Source of the DNA: Pseudomonadota bacterium
Lineage (GTDB): Bacteria; Myxococcota_A; Polyangia; Polyangiales; Ga0077539
Assembly: GCA_023428035.1 (NCBI GenBank)
Contig: JAEYZO010000234.1
Span: 1-5,557, forward strand
Direction: 5' to 3'
Length of the DNA: 5,557 nucleotides
Shown here: piece by piece, positions 1 through 5,557 of the stretch
Layout of the letters: each line of letters begins with the position of its first letter
Position numbering within the stretch: position 1 is the first letter of the stretch
Program-made: the position numbers and the translations under genes
The notes under the pieces: generated by a model
What the model was told of the DNA's origin: nothing
Seen by the model: only the letters and a program-made list of their open reading frames with translations
Database searches by the model: none

Positions 1-830
1 GCGACCCCGACGCGCTCCTCGACCGCGTCTCCGCCGACGGCGTGGTGGTCGCGTCGGCCACCGTCGCGCACCACGCGCTCGCCGAGCGCGCCCTCTCGCG
101 CGGCCTCGCGACGCTCATCGAGAAGCCCCTCGCGCGCACCCTCGACGAGGCCCGATCGCTGGTGGCCCTCTCGGAGCGCGCCCCGGTGATGGTCGCGCAC
201 TCGATGCTGTTCTCCCCCGGCGTGCGCGCGCTGCGGGCTCGGCTCGCCGACGGCTCCTTCGGCCGGGTGCTGCGCGCGAGCCTCACGCGGCGCATGGTGC
301 CCGGGAGCGGAGACGCGCCCATGGCCTGGGGCCGCGACGGCGTGTACCAGACGCTCTACCACGCGGCCTACCTCCTCCTGTCGGCGGCGCCGCGCGGAGA
401 GGCGACGGTGAAGCGCGTCGAGGCCCGCGGGGCGTCGAGGCCCGAGATGATCCGCGTGGAGGCCGCGCTGCCCTCGGGTGTCGCGGGGGAGATCGTGCTC
501 GACGGCACGGCCACCACGGCCATCGACGAGCTCTCGGTGTCGGGCGAGCACGGAAAGCGCCTCGCGTGGGTGCGCGAGGGCGCCGACGAGACGCTGGTGC
601 ACGACACGCCGCAGGGAGAGCGCGCGACATCGATCGAGCGCGGCAGCGACGCCGAGGGGATGTTCGCGGCCTTCAGGGAGCTGGCGGTGACGCGCGGCGA
701 GAGCCCCGTGCCCGCGAGGGACGGCCTCGCGGCGATGCTGCTCGCGACGGCGGTGGTCGACGCGCTGGCGGAGCACATCCAGCGGCCCAACGCGCCCAAG
801 CACGTCGCCAGCCCCGCGCTGCGGAGCTAG
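1..830 (+). CDS. Gfo/Idh/MocA-family NAD(P)-dependent oxidoreductase, 5'-truncated by window edge
   Basis: The open frame runs from the left edge (first whole codon at 3) to TAG at 828-830, giving 275 residues; the start codon lies outside. A GTG at 42 is internal, because the reading upstream of it (DPDALLDRV) already looks like this family. The segment VVVASATVAHH followed by IEKPLA matches the end of the Rossmann fold and the family EKP motif, whose Lys (codon 123-125) normally sits at the active site next to the nicotinamide. The C-terminal alpha/beta substrate domain follows (from about LADGSFGRVLRAS). Family members are usually about 330-380 residues, so roughly 60 residues including the GxGxxG nucleotide loop are missing. 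The usual HxxD motif of the second domain may be represented by HAAY (codons 360-371), with Tyr in place of Asp. These enzymes oxidise or reduce sugars, inositols and related alcohols; the substrate cannot be told. The gene converges on the radical SAM gene, so the two are not co-transcribed. Confidence 0.9.
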   Translation, partial: DPDALLDRVSADGVVVASATVAHHALAERALSRGLATLIEKPLARTLDEARSLVALSERAPVMVAHSMLFSPGVRALRARLADGSFGRVLRASLTRRMVPGSGDAPMAWGRDGVYQTLYHAAYLLLSAAPRGEATVKRVEARGASRPEMIRVEAALPSGVAGEIVLDGTATTAIDELSVSGEHGKRLAWVREGADETLVHDTPQGERATSIERGSDAEGMFAAFRELAVTRGESPVPARDGLAAMLLATAVVDALAEHIQRPNAPKHVASPALRS

Positions 831-848
831 AGCGCCGGCCCTGGGGCC

Positions 849-3800
849 TCAGTTCAGCACGCCGCTCCACTCGAGGTTGCGCTCGACGATGTTGCGCCGC
901 GTGGGGGGGCCCGCGACGGTGTAGCCCTCGTTGGCGAAGGGCTTGTAGCGGGGGAGGTTGAGCGCGACGAGCTCGGCCATGCGCTCGGGGGTGGTGGGCG
1001 CGAGGCGCTTGTCGAGGGCCTGCACGAAGGGGCCGACCATGCCCGTGACGGCGTGCACCATCGAGGGGAGGGTCTCGGTGAGGCGGTCGTAGTCGCGGCG
1101 CGTGAGGCGGTCGGCCAGGGGCTCGAGCGGGGGCGTGCGCCAGGCGAAGGTGTAGCGGGCCGAGCGCGCGAAGCCCTGCTGACCCGCGGTGTTGGGCACG
1201 ACGTCGATGTCGACGGGGATGTGCACGAGCGCGCTCTGGTCGCCCTCGTTCATGCGGCCGACGACGTAGGGGATGTTCACCCTGAAGCGGTTGCGCGGCT
1301 GCACCGCGGGGGCCTGCGCGACGCCCGGCCCCGCGGGGTGCGAGGGGTCGTTCATCTCGGGGAAGATCTCCCGCGCGGTGTCGGTGTAGATCCTCACGAT
1401 CTCGGCCTTCTGGTCGTGGCCGAGCGTCGAGTAGAGGAACATCAGCATGTAGAGGTCGATGTTGCCCGCGACGCAGCGCGACTGGCCCTTGGCGCGGGTG
1501 ATGGTCTTGTAGAAGCGCTGGGTCGAGTCGACGATCTGCTGCTTCTTCTCGGGCCACCGCAGGCCCTCGCTCTCCCACTTGCCGCCTGGCACTTCATTGA
1601 AGGCCTGGTCCTCGAGGAGGTTGTGCGGGTCTGAGATGCGCTCGATGCCGAACTTCTCCGGCGTGCGCCCCCAGGGGGAATTCGCGATCAGGTAGAACGA
1701 CGAGACCGAGTAGAAATCCATCACCGGGGCGGTGCGCTCGAGGAAGTCCATGATCCGGTCCTGCTTGGCGCGGGTCTCGTGGGGCATGCCCGCGATGAGG
1801 AGGACGTGGTTCCAGATCCCGAGCTCGTGGCTGGCCTTGATGAGCCGCTCGACGGTCGCGACGTCGACCCCCTTGTGGATCATCTTCAGCATCGAGTCCT
1901 CGGGGGACTCCACGCCGAAGACCAGGCGCATCGCCCCCGCGGCGCGCATCTTCTCGAGGAGCCTCTCGTCGAGCGAGCGCAGGTTGCAGCAATCCGACCA
2001 GAGGATGTCGAGCCTCTCGGCGACGAGCGCGTCGCAGAACATCTCGGCGTACTTGTAGACCGAGTTGATCTGCGTATTGAGGAAGTGGAAGTGCTTGCAG
2101 TTGTAGGTCTCTGAGAGGAAGCGCAGCCCCGCGACGGTCTCGGCGAGGTCCTCCCCCTCGATCTTGGTGTAGGCGTACGAGCAGAACCCGCAGGGCGCGT
2201 TGCAGCCGCGGATGAAGATGTGCGGCAGCACCACGATGCGGTCGTTCTCGAAGCGCGAGAACTTCAGCATCCGCTCCTCGCTGAAGTGAAAGCGCCGCAT
2301 GATCTGCGCGCCCGTGTAGCGGAAGCGGTCGACGAGGTTCTTGTCGAAATAGGGCACCGCCGCGGGGATCTCGTCCCAGGGCTGCGCGCCGGCCTCCTCC
2401 GCGCTGAGGTCGGTGCGCTCGAAGTCCTCCCCGCGCGAGCCCTGGGGCGCTGGCACGTGCGTGACGCCGTTGCGCCGCGTGAGGCTCGACAAGGGGAGCA
2501 CCGTACCCATCCCCGTCTTCTCGCGCTCGGCGGCGATGGCCGCGGCGCCGGTGTTGGTGTGCACCGCGAGGCCCTTCTGCAGCCCCGTGATGCCCCTCAC
2601 CTCGGGGTCGAGCGGGTCGAACGTGGGCTCACCCGAGAAGCGCACCGCGCCGTCTTCGTCGCGGTAGAGCACCTTCGGGCCGAGGGCGCGGTTGAGGTCG
2701 GGCCGGCGCTTCCAGACGTTGCGAAAGAGCTGGAGCGTGTGCGCCTCGACCTTGCCCACGAAGGCGTAGTCGATGGCGGGGCAGGCCTCCATGACCTCTT
2801 TGTAGATGCCGGGCTGGAGCGAGTCGGGCGACGCCTGGAGGCCTCCGATGATCACCGTGCTCCGCGGGAAGCGCTCTTTGAGCGCCTTGGCCATGCACTG
2901 CGACATCGCGCACAGGGCCATGACGTTCACGATGCGGTCGAGCACAGCCGAGAGGGAGAGCCCGAAGATGGCCTTCTCGGTGACCCCGAGGGTGTCGAGG
3001 AGCTTCTCGGTCTGCGCGCGCAGCGTGTCGTCGGAGCCGTCGAGGAAGCCCTTCACCAGCGCGGCGTCGAAGTACTGCCGCAGGTCGAAGGCCTTGGGGT
3101 CGATGGAGCAGGCGTCGCAGATCTGGGCGTCGAAATCCCAGTGCTCCATGTCGCGGTGACCGAGCCGGTACAGGTGCCCCATGATGGCGGGCACGCCGAG
3201 CTTCACCATCTCGTACTCGTGCTCCCAGTTGATCTCGAGCACTCGGAACGAGGGGCTGATGAATCCGATGTTCATGGGGTCGGCCTCGCGGGCGGTGTCG
3301 CGGTGCGGTGTCTGCGGCCGCGGCGCGAGGCTCGCGAGCACGCGGCGGACGTGGGTCTGCATGGGCTCCCCCGGGTGGCGCTGCAAGCCCCGCGTGAGGA
3401 AGGACTCCAGCGCGCCGCGCGTCTCGACGGGCCTGAGCTCGGCCTCGCCGTGCACCGCGACGTAGCGCTGGTCGAGCTTGGTGCACACGGGCGCGAGCTG
3501 GCAGCGCTCGCACACCGAGGTCGACTCGCGGCGGTGCGCCGAGGCCCTGCCGTCGAGCAGCACGTCTCCGTCGCGGTTGATCGAGAGGACGTCTTCTTCC
3601 GTGAGGTCCGTCGCGAAGACGGCCTCATCACCGAGCAGGCACAGCGGGAAATGCGTGACCGTGACGCTCGCCCCGAGGGAGCGCGCGCGCCGTACGGCCT
3701 CGCGCACCGGGGCCATCATGTCGGCGTAGCGGGCCACCAGCGACGGGTCGGCGCCCTCGGCGCCCTCGAAGCAGTGCTTGAAGCGCAGGGTCTTGATGCC

Positions 3801-4364
3801 CTCGCCGATGAGCGTCTCGGCGATGGAGGGCAGCCGCGCGGCGTTCTTCGCGGTGACCACGGTGGTCGCGCCGAGCACCACGCCGTAGCGCGGCGCGAGC
3901 TCCCTCAGGTGGACCATGCCCTTCAGGAAGGACTCGTACGCGCCGGGCCGGGCCATCATGGCGTCGTGCAGCTCGGGCGAGTCTCCGTGGATGGAGAAGT
4001 CGATGTGCGAGAGCCCCGCGGCCAGCGCCTCCTCCACCCACGCGCGGCTCTTGAAGCGGATGCCGTTGCTGTTGATGGTGATGGACTCGTAGCCGAGCTC
4101 CTTGCCGTAGCGGCAGAGCTCAGCGAAGCGCGGGTGCACCGTGGGCTCTCCGCCCGTGAGGCCCAGGGTGGTGCAGCCCTCGGCGCGCGCCTCGGCCATC
4201 TTCGCCCGGATCTGCTCGTCGGAGGGGTTGAGCTCGGGGCGGTTGAGGATGTCGAGCACGCAGCAGAAGGGGCAGCGCGCGTTGCAGAAGGTCGTCAGGC
4301 TGATGAGGGCGACGCGGGTCGGCCGGGGAGGGGGCTCCGCGCCGATCACCTTCAGGCGGGTCAT
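849..4364 (-). CDS. Fused radical SAM (twitch/SPASM-like) + B12-binding-type radical SAM protein, 1171 aa
   Basis: One uninterrupted frame from ATG (4364-4362) to TGA (851-849). The start is supported by GAGG seven bases upstream. Residues about 15-230 form a radical SAM domain: CNARCPFC (Cys27, 31, 34) holds the SAM-binding [4Fe-4S] cluster and GGEP (71-74) the SAM-binding turn. Cys242 and CERCQLAPVC (Cys285, 288, 294) then resemble a twitch/SPASM auxiliary-cluster motif. Residues 364-550 look like a B12-binding Rossmann domain (FGLSLSAVLDR at 467-477, STVIIGGLQAS near 502-512) without the DxHxxG lower-ligand motif, as in many B12-dependent radical SAM enzymes. Residues about 705-925 are a second radical SAM domain with CNAPCGFC (Cys721, 725, 728) and FGVES (816-820). 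Residues about 935-1171 match nothing I recognise. Such B12 enzymes commonly methylate unreactive carbon or phosphorus or rearrange rings; the substrate here is unknown. Most single radical SAM proteins are 350-700 residues, so a fusion is the simplest reading. Family assignment is firm, specific function is not. Confidence 0.9.
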   Translation of the reverse strand: MTRLKVIGAEPPPRPTRVALISLTTFCNARCPFCCVLDILNRPELNPSDEQIRAKMAEARAEGCTTLGLTGGEPTVHPRFAELCRYGKELGYESITINSNGIRFKSRAWVEEALAAGLSHIDFSIHGDSPELHDAMMARPGAYESFLKGMVHLRELAPRYGVVLGATTVVTAKNAARLPSIAETLIGEGIKTLRFKHCFEGAEGADPSLVARYADMMAPVREAVRRARSLGASVTVTHFPLCLLGDEAVFATDLTEEDVLSINRDGDVLLDGRASAHRRESTSVCERCQLAPVCTKLDQRYVAVHGEAELRPVETRGALESFLTRGLQRHPGEPMQTHVRRVLASLAPRPQTPHRDTAREADPMNIGFISPSFRVLEINWEHEYEMVKLGVPAIMGHLYRLGHRDMEHWDFDAQICDACSIDPKAFDLRQYFDAALVKGFLDGSDDTLRAQTEKLLDTLGVTEKAIFGLSLSAVLDRIVNVMALCAMSQCMAKALKERFPRSTVIIGGLQASPDSLQPGIYKEVMEACPAIDYAFVGKVEAHTLQLFRNVWKRRPDLNRALGPKVLYRDEDGAVRFSGEPTFDPLDPEVRGITGLQKGLAVHTNTGAAAIAAEREKTGMGTVLPLSSLTRRNGVTHVPAPQGSRGEDFERTDLSAEEAGAQPWDEIPAAVPYFDKNLVDRFRYTGAQIMRRFHFSEERMLKFSRFENDRIVVLPHIFIRGCNAPCGFCSYAYTKIEGEDLAETVAGLRFLSETYNCKHFHFLNTQINSVYKYAEMFCDALVAERLDILWSDCCNLRSLDERLLEKMRAAGAMRLVFGVESPEDSMLKMIHKGVDVATVERLIKASHELGIWNHVLLIAGMPHETRAKQDRIMDFLERTAPVMDFYSVSSFYLIANSPWGRTPEKFGIERISDPHNLLEDQAFNEVPGGKWESEGLRWPEKKQQIVDSTQRFYKTITRAKGQSRCVAGNIDLYMLMFLYSTLGHDQKAEIVRIYTDTAREIFPEMNDPSHPAGPGVAQAPAVQPRNRFRVNIPYVVGRMNEGDQSALVHIPVDIDVVPNTAGQQGFARSARYTFAWRTPPLEPLADRLTRRDYDRLTETLPSMVHAVTGMVGPFVQALDKRLAPTTPERMAELVALNLPRYKPFANEGYTVAGPPTRRNIVERNLEWSGVLN
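3273..3287 (-). promoter_or_regulatory. Possible internal translation start (RBS plus ATG) at the fusion junction
   Basis: On the minus strand GAGG (3287-3284) is followed by an eight-base spacer and an in-frame ATG (3275-3273), which is Met364 of the large protein. The following residues MNIGFISPSFRV look like the natural N-terminus of a B12-radical SAM protein. The preceding 30 or so residues are Pro/Arg/Thr-rich and look like a linker. The site also resembles the main start: both read GAGGCCG before the ATG. It may give a second 808-residue product, or be a relic of a formerly separate gene. GAGG is common in GC-rich DNA, so this alone proves nothing. Confidence 0.35.
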
Positions 4365-4371
4365 CCGGCGG

Positions 4372-4375
4372 CCTC
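4372..4375 (-). promoter_or_regulatory. Ribosome-binding site of the fused radical SAM gene
   Basis: On the minus strand the sequence reads GAGG, a seven-base spacer (CCGCCGG), then the ATG at 4364-4362. This is a good match and spacing for a Shine-Dalgarno element, and it sets the start just upstream of the predicted first strand of the N-terminal domain. I found no convincing -35/-10 or sigma-54 promoter in the bases above it. Confidence 0.6.
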
Positions 4376-4474
4376 GGGGTGGAAGGGTCCAGGGCTGAAC
4401 GTGGCGTAAGCCCCCCGAAGGAACAAGCCACCCCCGGGCCAGAGGGTCACCGAAGGGGTCGGGAGAGCGTAGGG

Positions 4475-4504
4475 CCGTACACAGACCGGGCGGTCTGTGT
4501 ACGG
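4475..4504. repeat. Perfect inverted repeat, 14-base arms: terminator hairpin or regulator operator
   Basis: The arms CCGTACACAGACCG (4475-4488) and CGGTCTGTGTACGG (4491-4504) are perfect reverse complements around a GG centre. The site begins 44 bases after the stop codon of the Cys-repeat gene and lies 110 bases before the radical SAM start, both on the minus strand. As RNA it would make a very stable hairpin and could end the repeat-protein transcript, but no U-run follows on either strand. Its core, AGACC-N4-GGTCT, also has the form of a TetR-family operator (the NemR site is of this shape), so it may instead bind a dimeric regulator upstream of the radical SAM gene. The palindrome is certain; its role is open. 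Confidence 0.75.
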
Positions 4505-4548
4505 GTCACGGCCGAGGGAGGGGGCGGTCACCCGGCCAGAGGGACCGG

Positions 4549-5557
4549 TCACCGACGGACGCGGATGGAGAAGTTGCCGCAGCTCGTGGTGGCGGAGATG
4601 CGGTAGACGCGGATGTAGACCGTCGTGGGCCACGAGACGTTGCGGGTGCTGTAGGCCCCGGCGCCCGCGGGCGAGGCGTTGTCGACGAAGGTCCACTGCG
4701 ACAGGCCCGAGCAAGAGGGCGCGGCGCCGCAGGAGCCGACGCGCACCTCGAAGCGGATCGACGGGTCGTTGGAGAGGAACTCCACCGTCGGCGTGCCGGT
4801 GCCGTGCTGGTTGTAGTCGTAGTTCGTCGGGAACGAGACGACGTACCACTGCTCCTGGCCCGCGGGCGCCGGCACGTAGGTGGTGTTCGAGTTCGACCCG
4901 CCAGCGTTGATCGTACCGAGGCTGAGGGCGGACGCGCAGGTACGCGGCGAGCCCTCGTCGGTGGTGCCGTTGCAGTTGTCGTCGACGCCGTTGCAGACCT
5001 CGGCGGTCGGCGTGCGGATCACCGTGTTCGCCGGGCACGCCGCGCTCGAGCCCGTGCAGTACTCGGGCGGGTCGCAGGCCGGGATGTTCGCAGTCGCGCG
5101 GCACAGCGTCGCCGACGACAGGAACGAGTTGCCGGGGCAGTGAACCGTCCCGTTGCAGGTCTCCTGCACGTCGCACACGCCCGCCGAGGCGCGGCAGACC
5201 GTGCCCGTCGCCATGCGAGCGTCGCCGGGGCAGTGGATCGCCGAGCCGTTGCAGACCTCCTGAACGTCGCAGTTGCCCGCGGCGCCGCGGCAGACCGTGC
5301 CCACCGCCACGCGAGCGTCGGCAGGGCAGGCGGTCGCCGAGCCGTTGCAGACCTCTTGAACGTCGCAGTTACCCGCCGAGGGGCGGCACACCGTACCCGC
5401 CGCGATGCGAGCGTCGGCAGGGCAGGTCGTGCCGCCGTTGCAGGTCTCGGCCGCGGCGCAGTTGCCCGCGGCGCCGCGGCAGACCGTGCCCACCGCCACG
5501 CGAGCGTCGGCCGGGCAGGTCGTGCCGCCGTTGCAGGTCTCCTGCACGTCGCAGTTG
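4549..5557 (-). CDS. Cys-rich disintegrin-like repeat protein with MopE-type motif and C-terminal beta domain, N-terminus outside window
   Basis: The frame is open from the right edge (first whole codon at 5556-5554, Asn) to TGA at 4551-4549, giving 335 residues; start codon and any signal peptide lie outside. A GTG at 5547 falls inside a repeat and is not the start. Five repeats of 31-32 residues follow the pattern CDVQExCNG-x-CPxDAR-x-GTVCR, with four Cys each. A sixth variant contains CDPPEYCTGSSAACP, strikingly like the Cys-rich end of ADAM/snake-venom disintegrin domains. Next comes EVCNGVDDNCNGTTDEG (5001-4951), the repeat type found in the copper-binding protein MopE and many myxobacterial surface proteins, with acidic residues suited to metal binding. 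The last 133 residues resemble a PPC-like beta-sandwich with likely disulphides. The paired Cys and lack of membrane segments suggest an exported or cell-surface protein, perhaps for adhesion or metal binding. Function is inferred; no MYXO-CTERM-type sorting tail is present, as it ends SIRVRR. Confidence 0.88.
   Translation of the reverse strand, partial: NCDVQETCNGGTTCPADARVAVGTVCRGAAGNCAAAETCNGGTTCPADARIAAGTVCRPSAGNCDVQEVCNGSATACPADARVAVGTVCRGAAGNCDVQEVCNGSAIHCPGDARMATGTVCRASAGVCDVQETCNGTVHCPGNSFLSSATLCRATANIPACDPPEYCTGSSAACPANTVIRTPTAEVCNGVDDNCNGTTDEGSPRTCASALSLGTINAGGSNSNTTYVPAPAGQEQWYVVSFPTNYDYNQHGTGTPTVEFLSNDPSIRFEVRVGSCGAAPSCSGLSQWTFVDNASPAGAGAYSTRNVSWPTTVYIRVYRISATTSCGNFSIRVRR
4951..5001 (-). 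other. MopE-like metal-binding motif (protein region)
   Basis: The 17 codons encode EVCNGVDDNCNGTTDEG. This closely follows the CNGxDxxCxGxxDE repeat known from MopE and common in surface proteins of myxobacteria. Two Cys can pair, and the Asp, Asn and Glu side chains form a calcium- or copper-binding-like loop. Only one copy is present here, sitting as a joint between the disintegrin-like repeats and the C-terminal beta-rich domain. Confidence 0.75.
5086..5556 (-). repeat. Tandem coding repeats, five units of 93 or 96 bases
   Basis: Unit boundaries on the minus strand are 5556-5464, 5463-5371, 5370-5275, 5274-5179 and 5178-5086, of 31, 31, 32, 32 and 31 codons. Each begins Asn/Val-Cys and ends near GTVCRxxAG. 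The first four are closely similar at DNA level; the fifth is diverged, and a sixth degenerate unit follows from 5085. A 55-base block is identical between units one/two and three/four. The array probably continues past the right edge. Confidence 0.85.

Larger units (their letters stand above)
4365..4548. other. Intergenic region with direct repeats and GGTCAC copies
   Basis: This 184-base gap separates the repeat-protein gene from the radical SAM gene. Besides the central palindrome it holds GGCCAGAGGG at 4437-4446 and again at 4534-4543. Each copy is followed by TCACCGA, directly in the first and after five extra bases in the second, where it runs into the end of the upstream gene. GGTCAC occurs at 4445-4450, 4504-4509, 4526-4531 and 4547-4552. 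It presumably holds the promoter of the radical SAM gene if that gene is transcribed separately, but no standard promoter boxes stand out and no RNA gene is recognisable. Confidence 0.5.

Noticed and set aside
837..848. Small inverted repeat GGCC-CTGG-GGCC between the convergent genes, a possible two-way terminator
   Set aside because: A four-base stem without a T-run is expected by chance in such GC-rich DNA; too weak to call a terminator.
673..1578. Minus-strand open frame of 301 codons overlapping both the oxidoreductase end and the radical SAM end
   Set aside because: It is an off-frame shadow with Arg/Pro/Ala-rich low-complexity sequence, and the overlapping frames have well-supported families.
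3273..3400. Sequencing frameshift or lost stop between two radical SAM genes
   Set aside because: Both halves are in the same frame with no disrupted codons, so an indel error is not needed. A genuine fusion is the simplest reading, though a substitution removing a stop cannot be excluded.
2220..4409. Very long plus-strand open frame (729 codons) opposite the radical SAM gene
   Set aside because: It is the antisense shadow of a GC-rich gene: the product is a monotonous Ala/Arg/Glu/His/Val/Leu mix with no motif, while the minus strand has clear catalytic motifs throughout.
4383..4440. Possible sigma-70 or sigma-54 promoter (TTGTTC, TGGC) upstream of the radical SAM gene
   Set aside because: No partner box at the right spacing could be found; matches are partial and not better than chance.
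4361..5176. Minus-strand open frame of 271 codons inside the Cys-repeat gene
   Set aside because: Most of it is a shifted reading of the repeat gene, rich in Arg, Pro and His. Only its last part outside that gene is kept, as a low-weight finding.

Overview
The window is very GC-rich, with G or C at nearly every third codon position. It carries a MopE-type motif and disintegrin-like Cys repeats in one secreted-type protein, a combination typical of myxobacteria and related deltaproteobacterial lineages. I infer a Myxococcota-like chromosome (Polyangiales-type); this rests on style only, since no rRNA or marker gene is present.

Layout, left to right. Bases 1-830 (+) hold the C-terminal three quarters or more of a Gfo/Idh/MocA-family NAD(P)-dependent oxidoreductase, cut by the left edge. 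After an 18-base convergent gap comes one very large gene on the minus strand (4364 to 849, 1171 residues). It encodes two radical-SAM enzymes in one chain: an N-terminal GGEP-type radical SAM domain with a twitch/SPASM-like Cys motif, then a B12-binding-type Rossmann domain, a second radical SAM domain and a C-terminal region I cannot assign. The join at residue 364 looks like the natural start of a separate protein and has its own ribosome-binding-site-like sequence. The gene may therefore be a recent fusion of two neighbouring genes, or may make a second, shorter product.

Bases 4365-4548 are a 184-base intergenic region. It holds a perfect inverted repeat with 14-base arms, imperfect direct repeats on both sides of it, and four copies of GGTCAC. 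From 4549 to the right edge, on the minus strand, is the C-terminal part of a secreted-type protein: five 31-32-residue Cys repeats plus a sixth variant, a MopE-like metal-binding motif and a terminal beta-rich domain.

The genes do not form an obvious single pathway. The oxidoreductase converges on the radical SAM gene, so it is not in its operon. The repeat protein lies upstream of the radical SAM gene on the same strand, with a hairpin between them. The item most likely to be new is the tandem radical-SAM/B12-radical-SAM polypeptide. It points to a multi-step radical modification, possibly in natural-product or peptide maturation, but no substrate gene can be identified here. No tRNA, rRNA, CRISPR array, insertion sequence or origin was seen.
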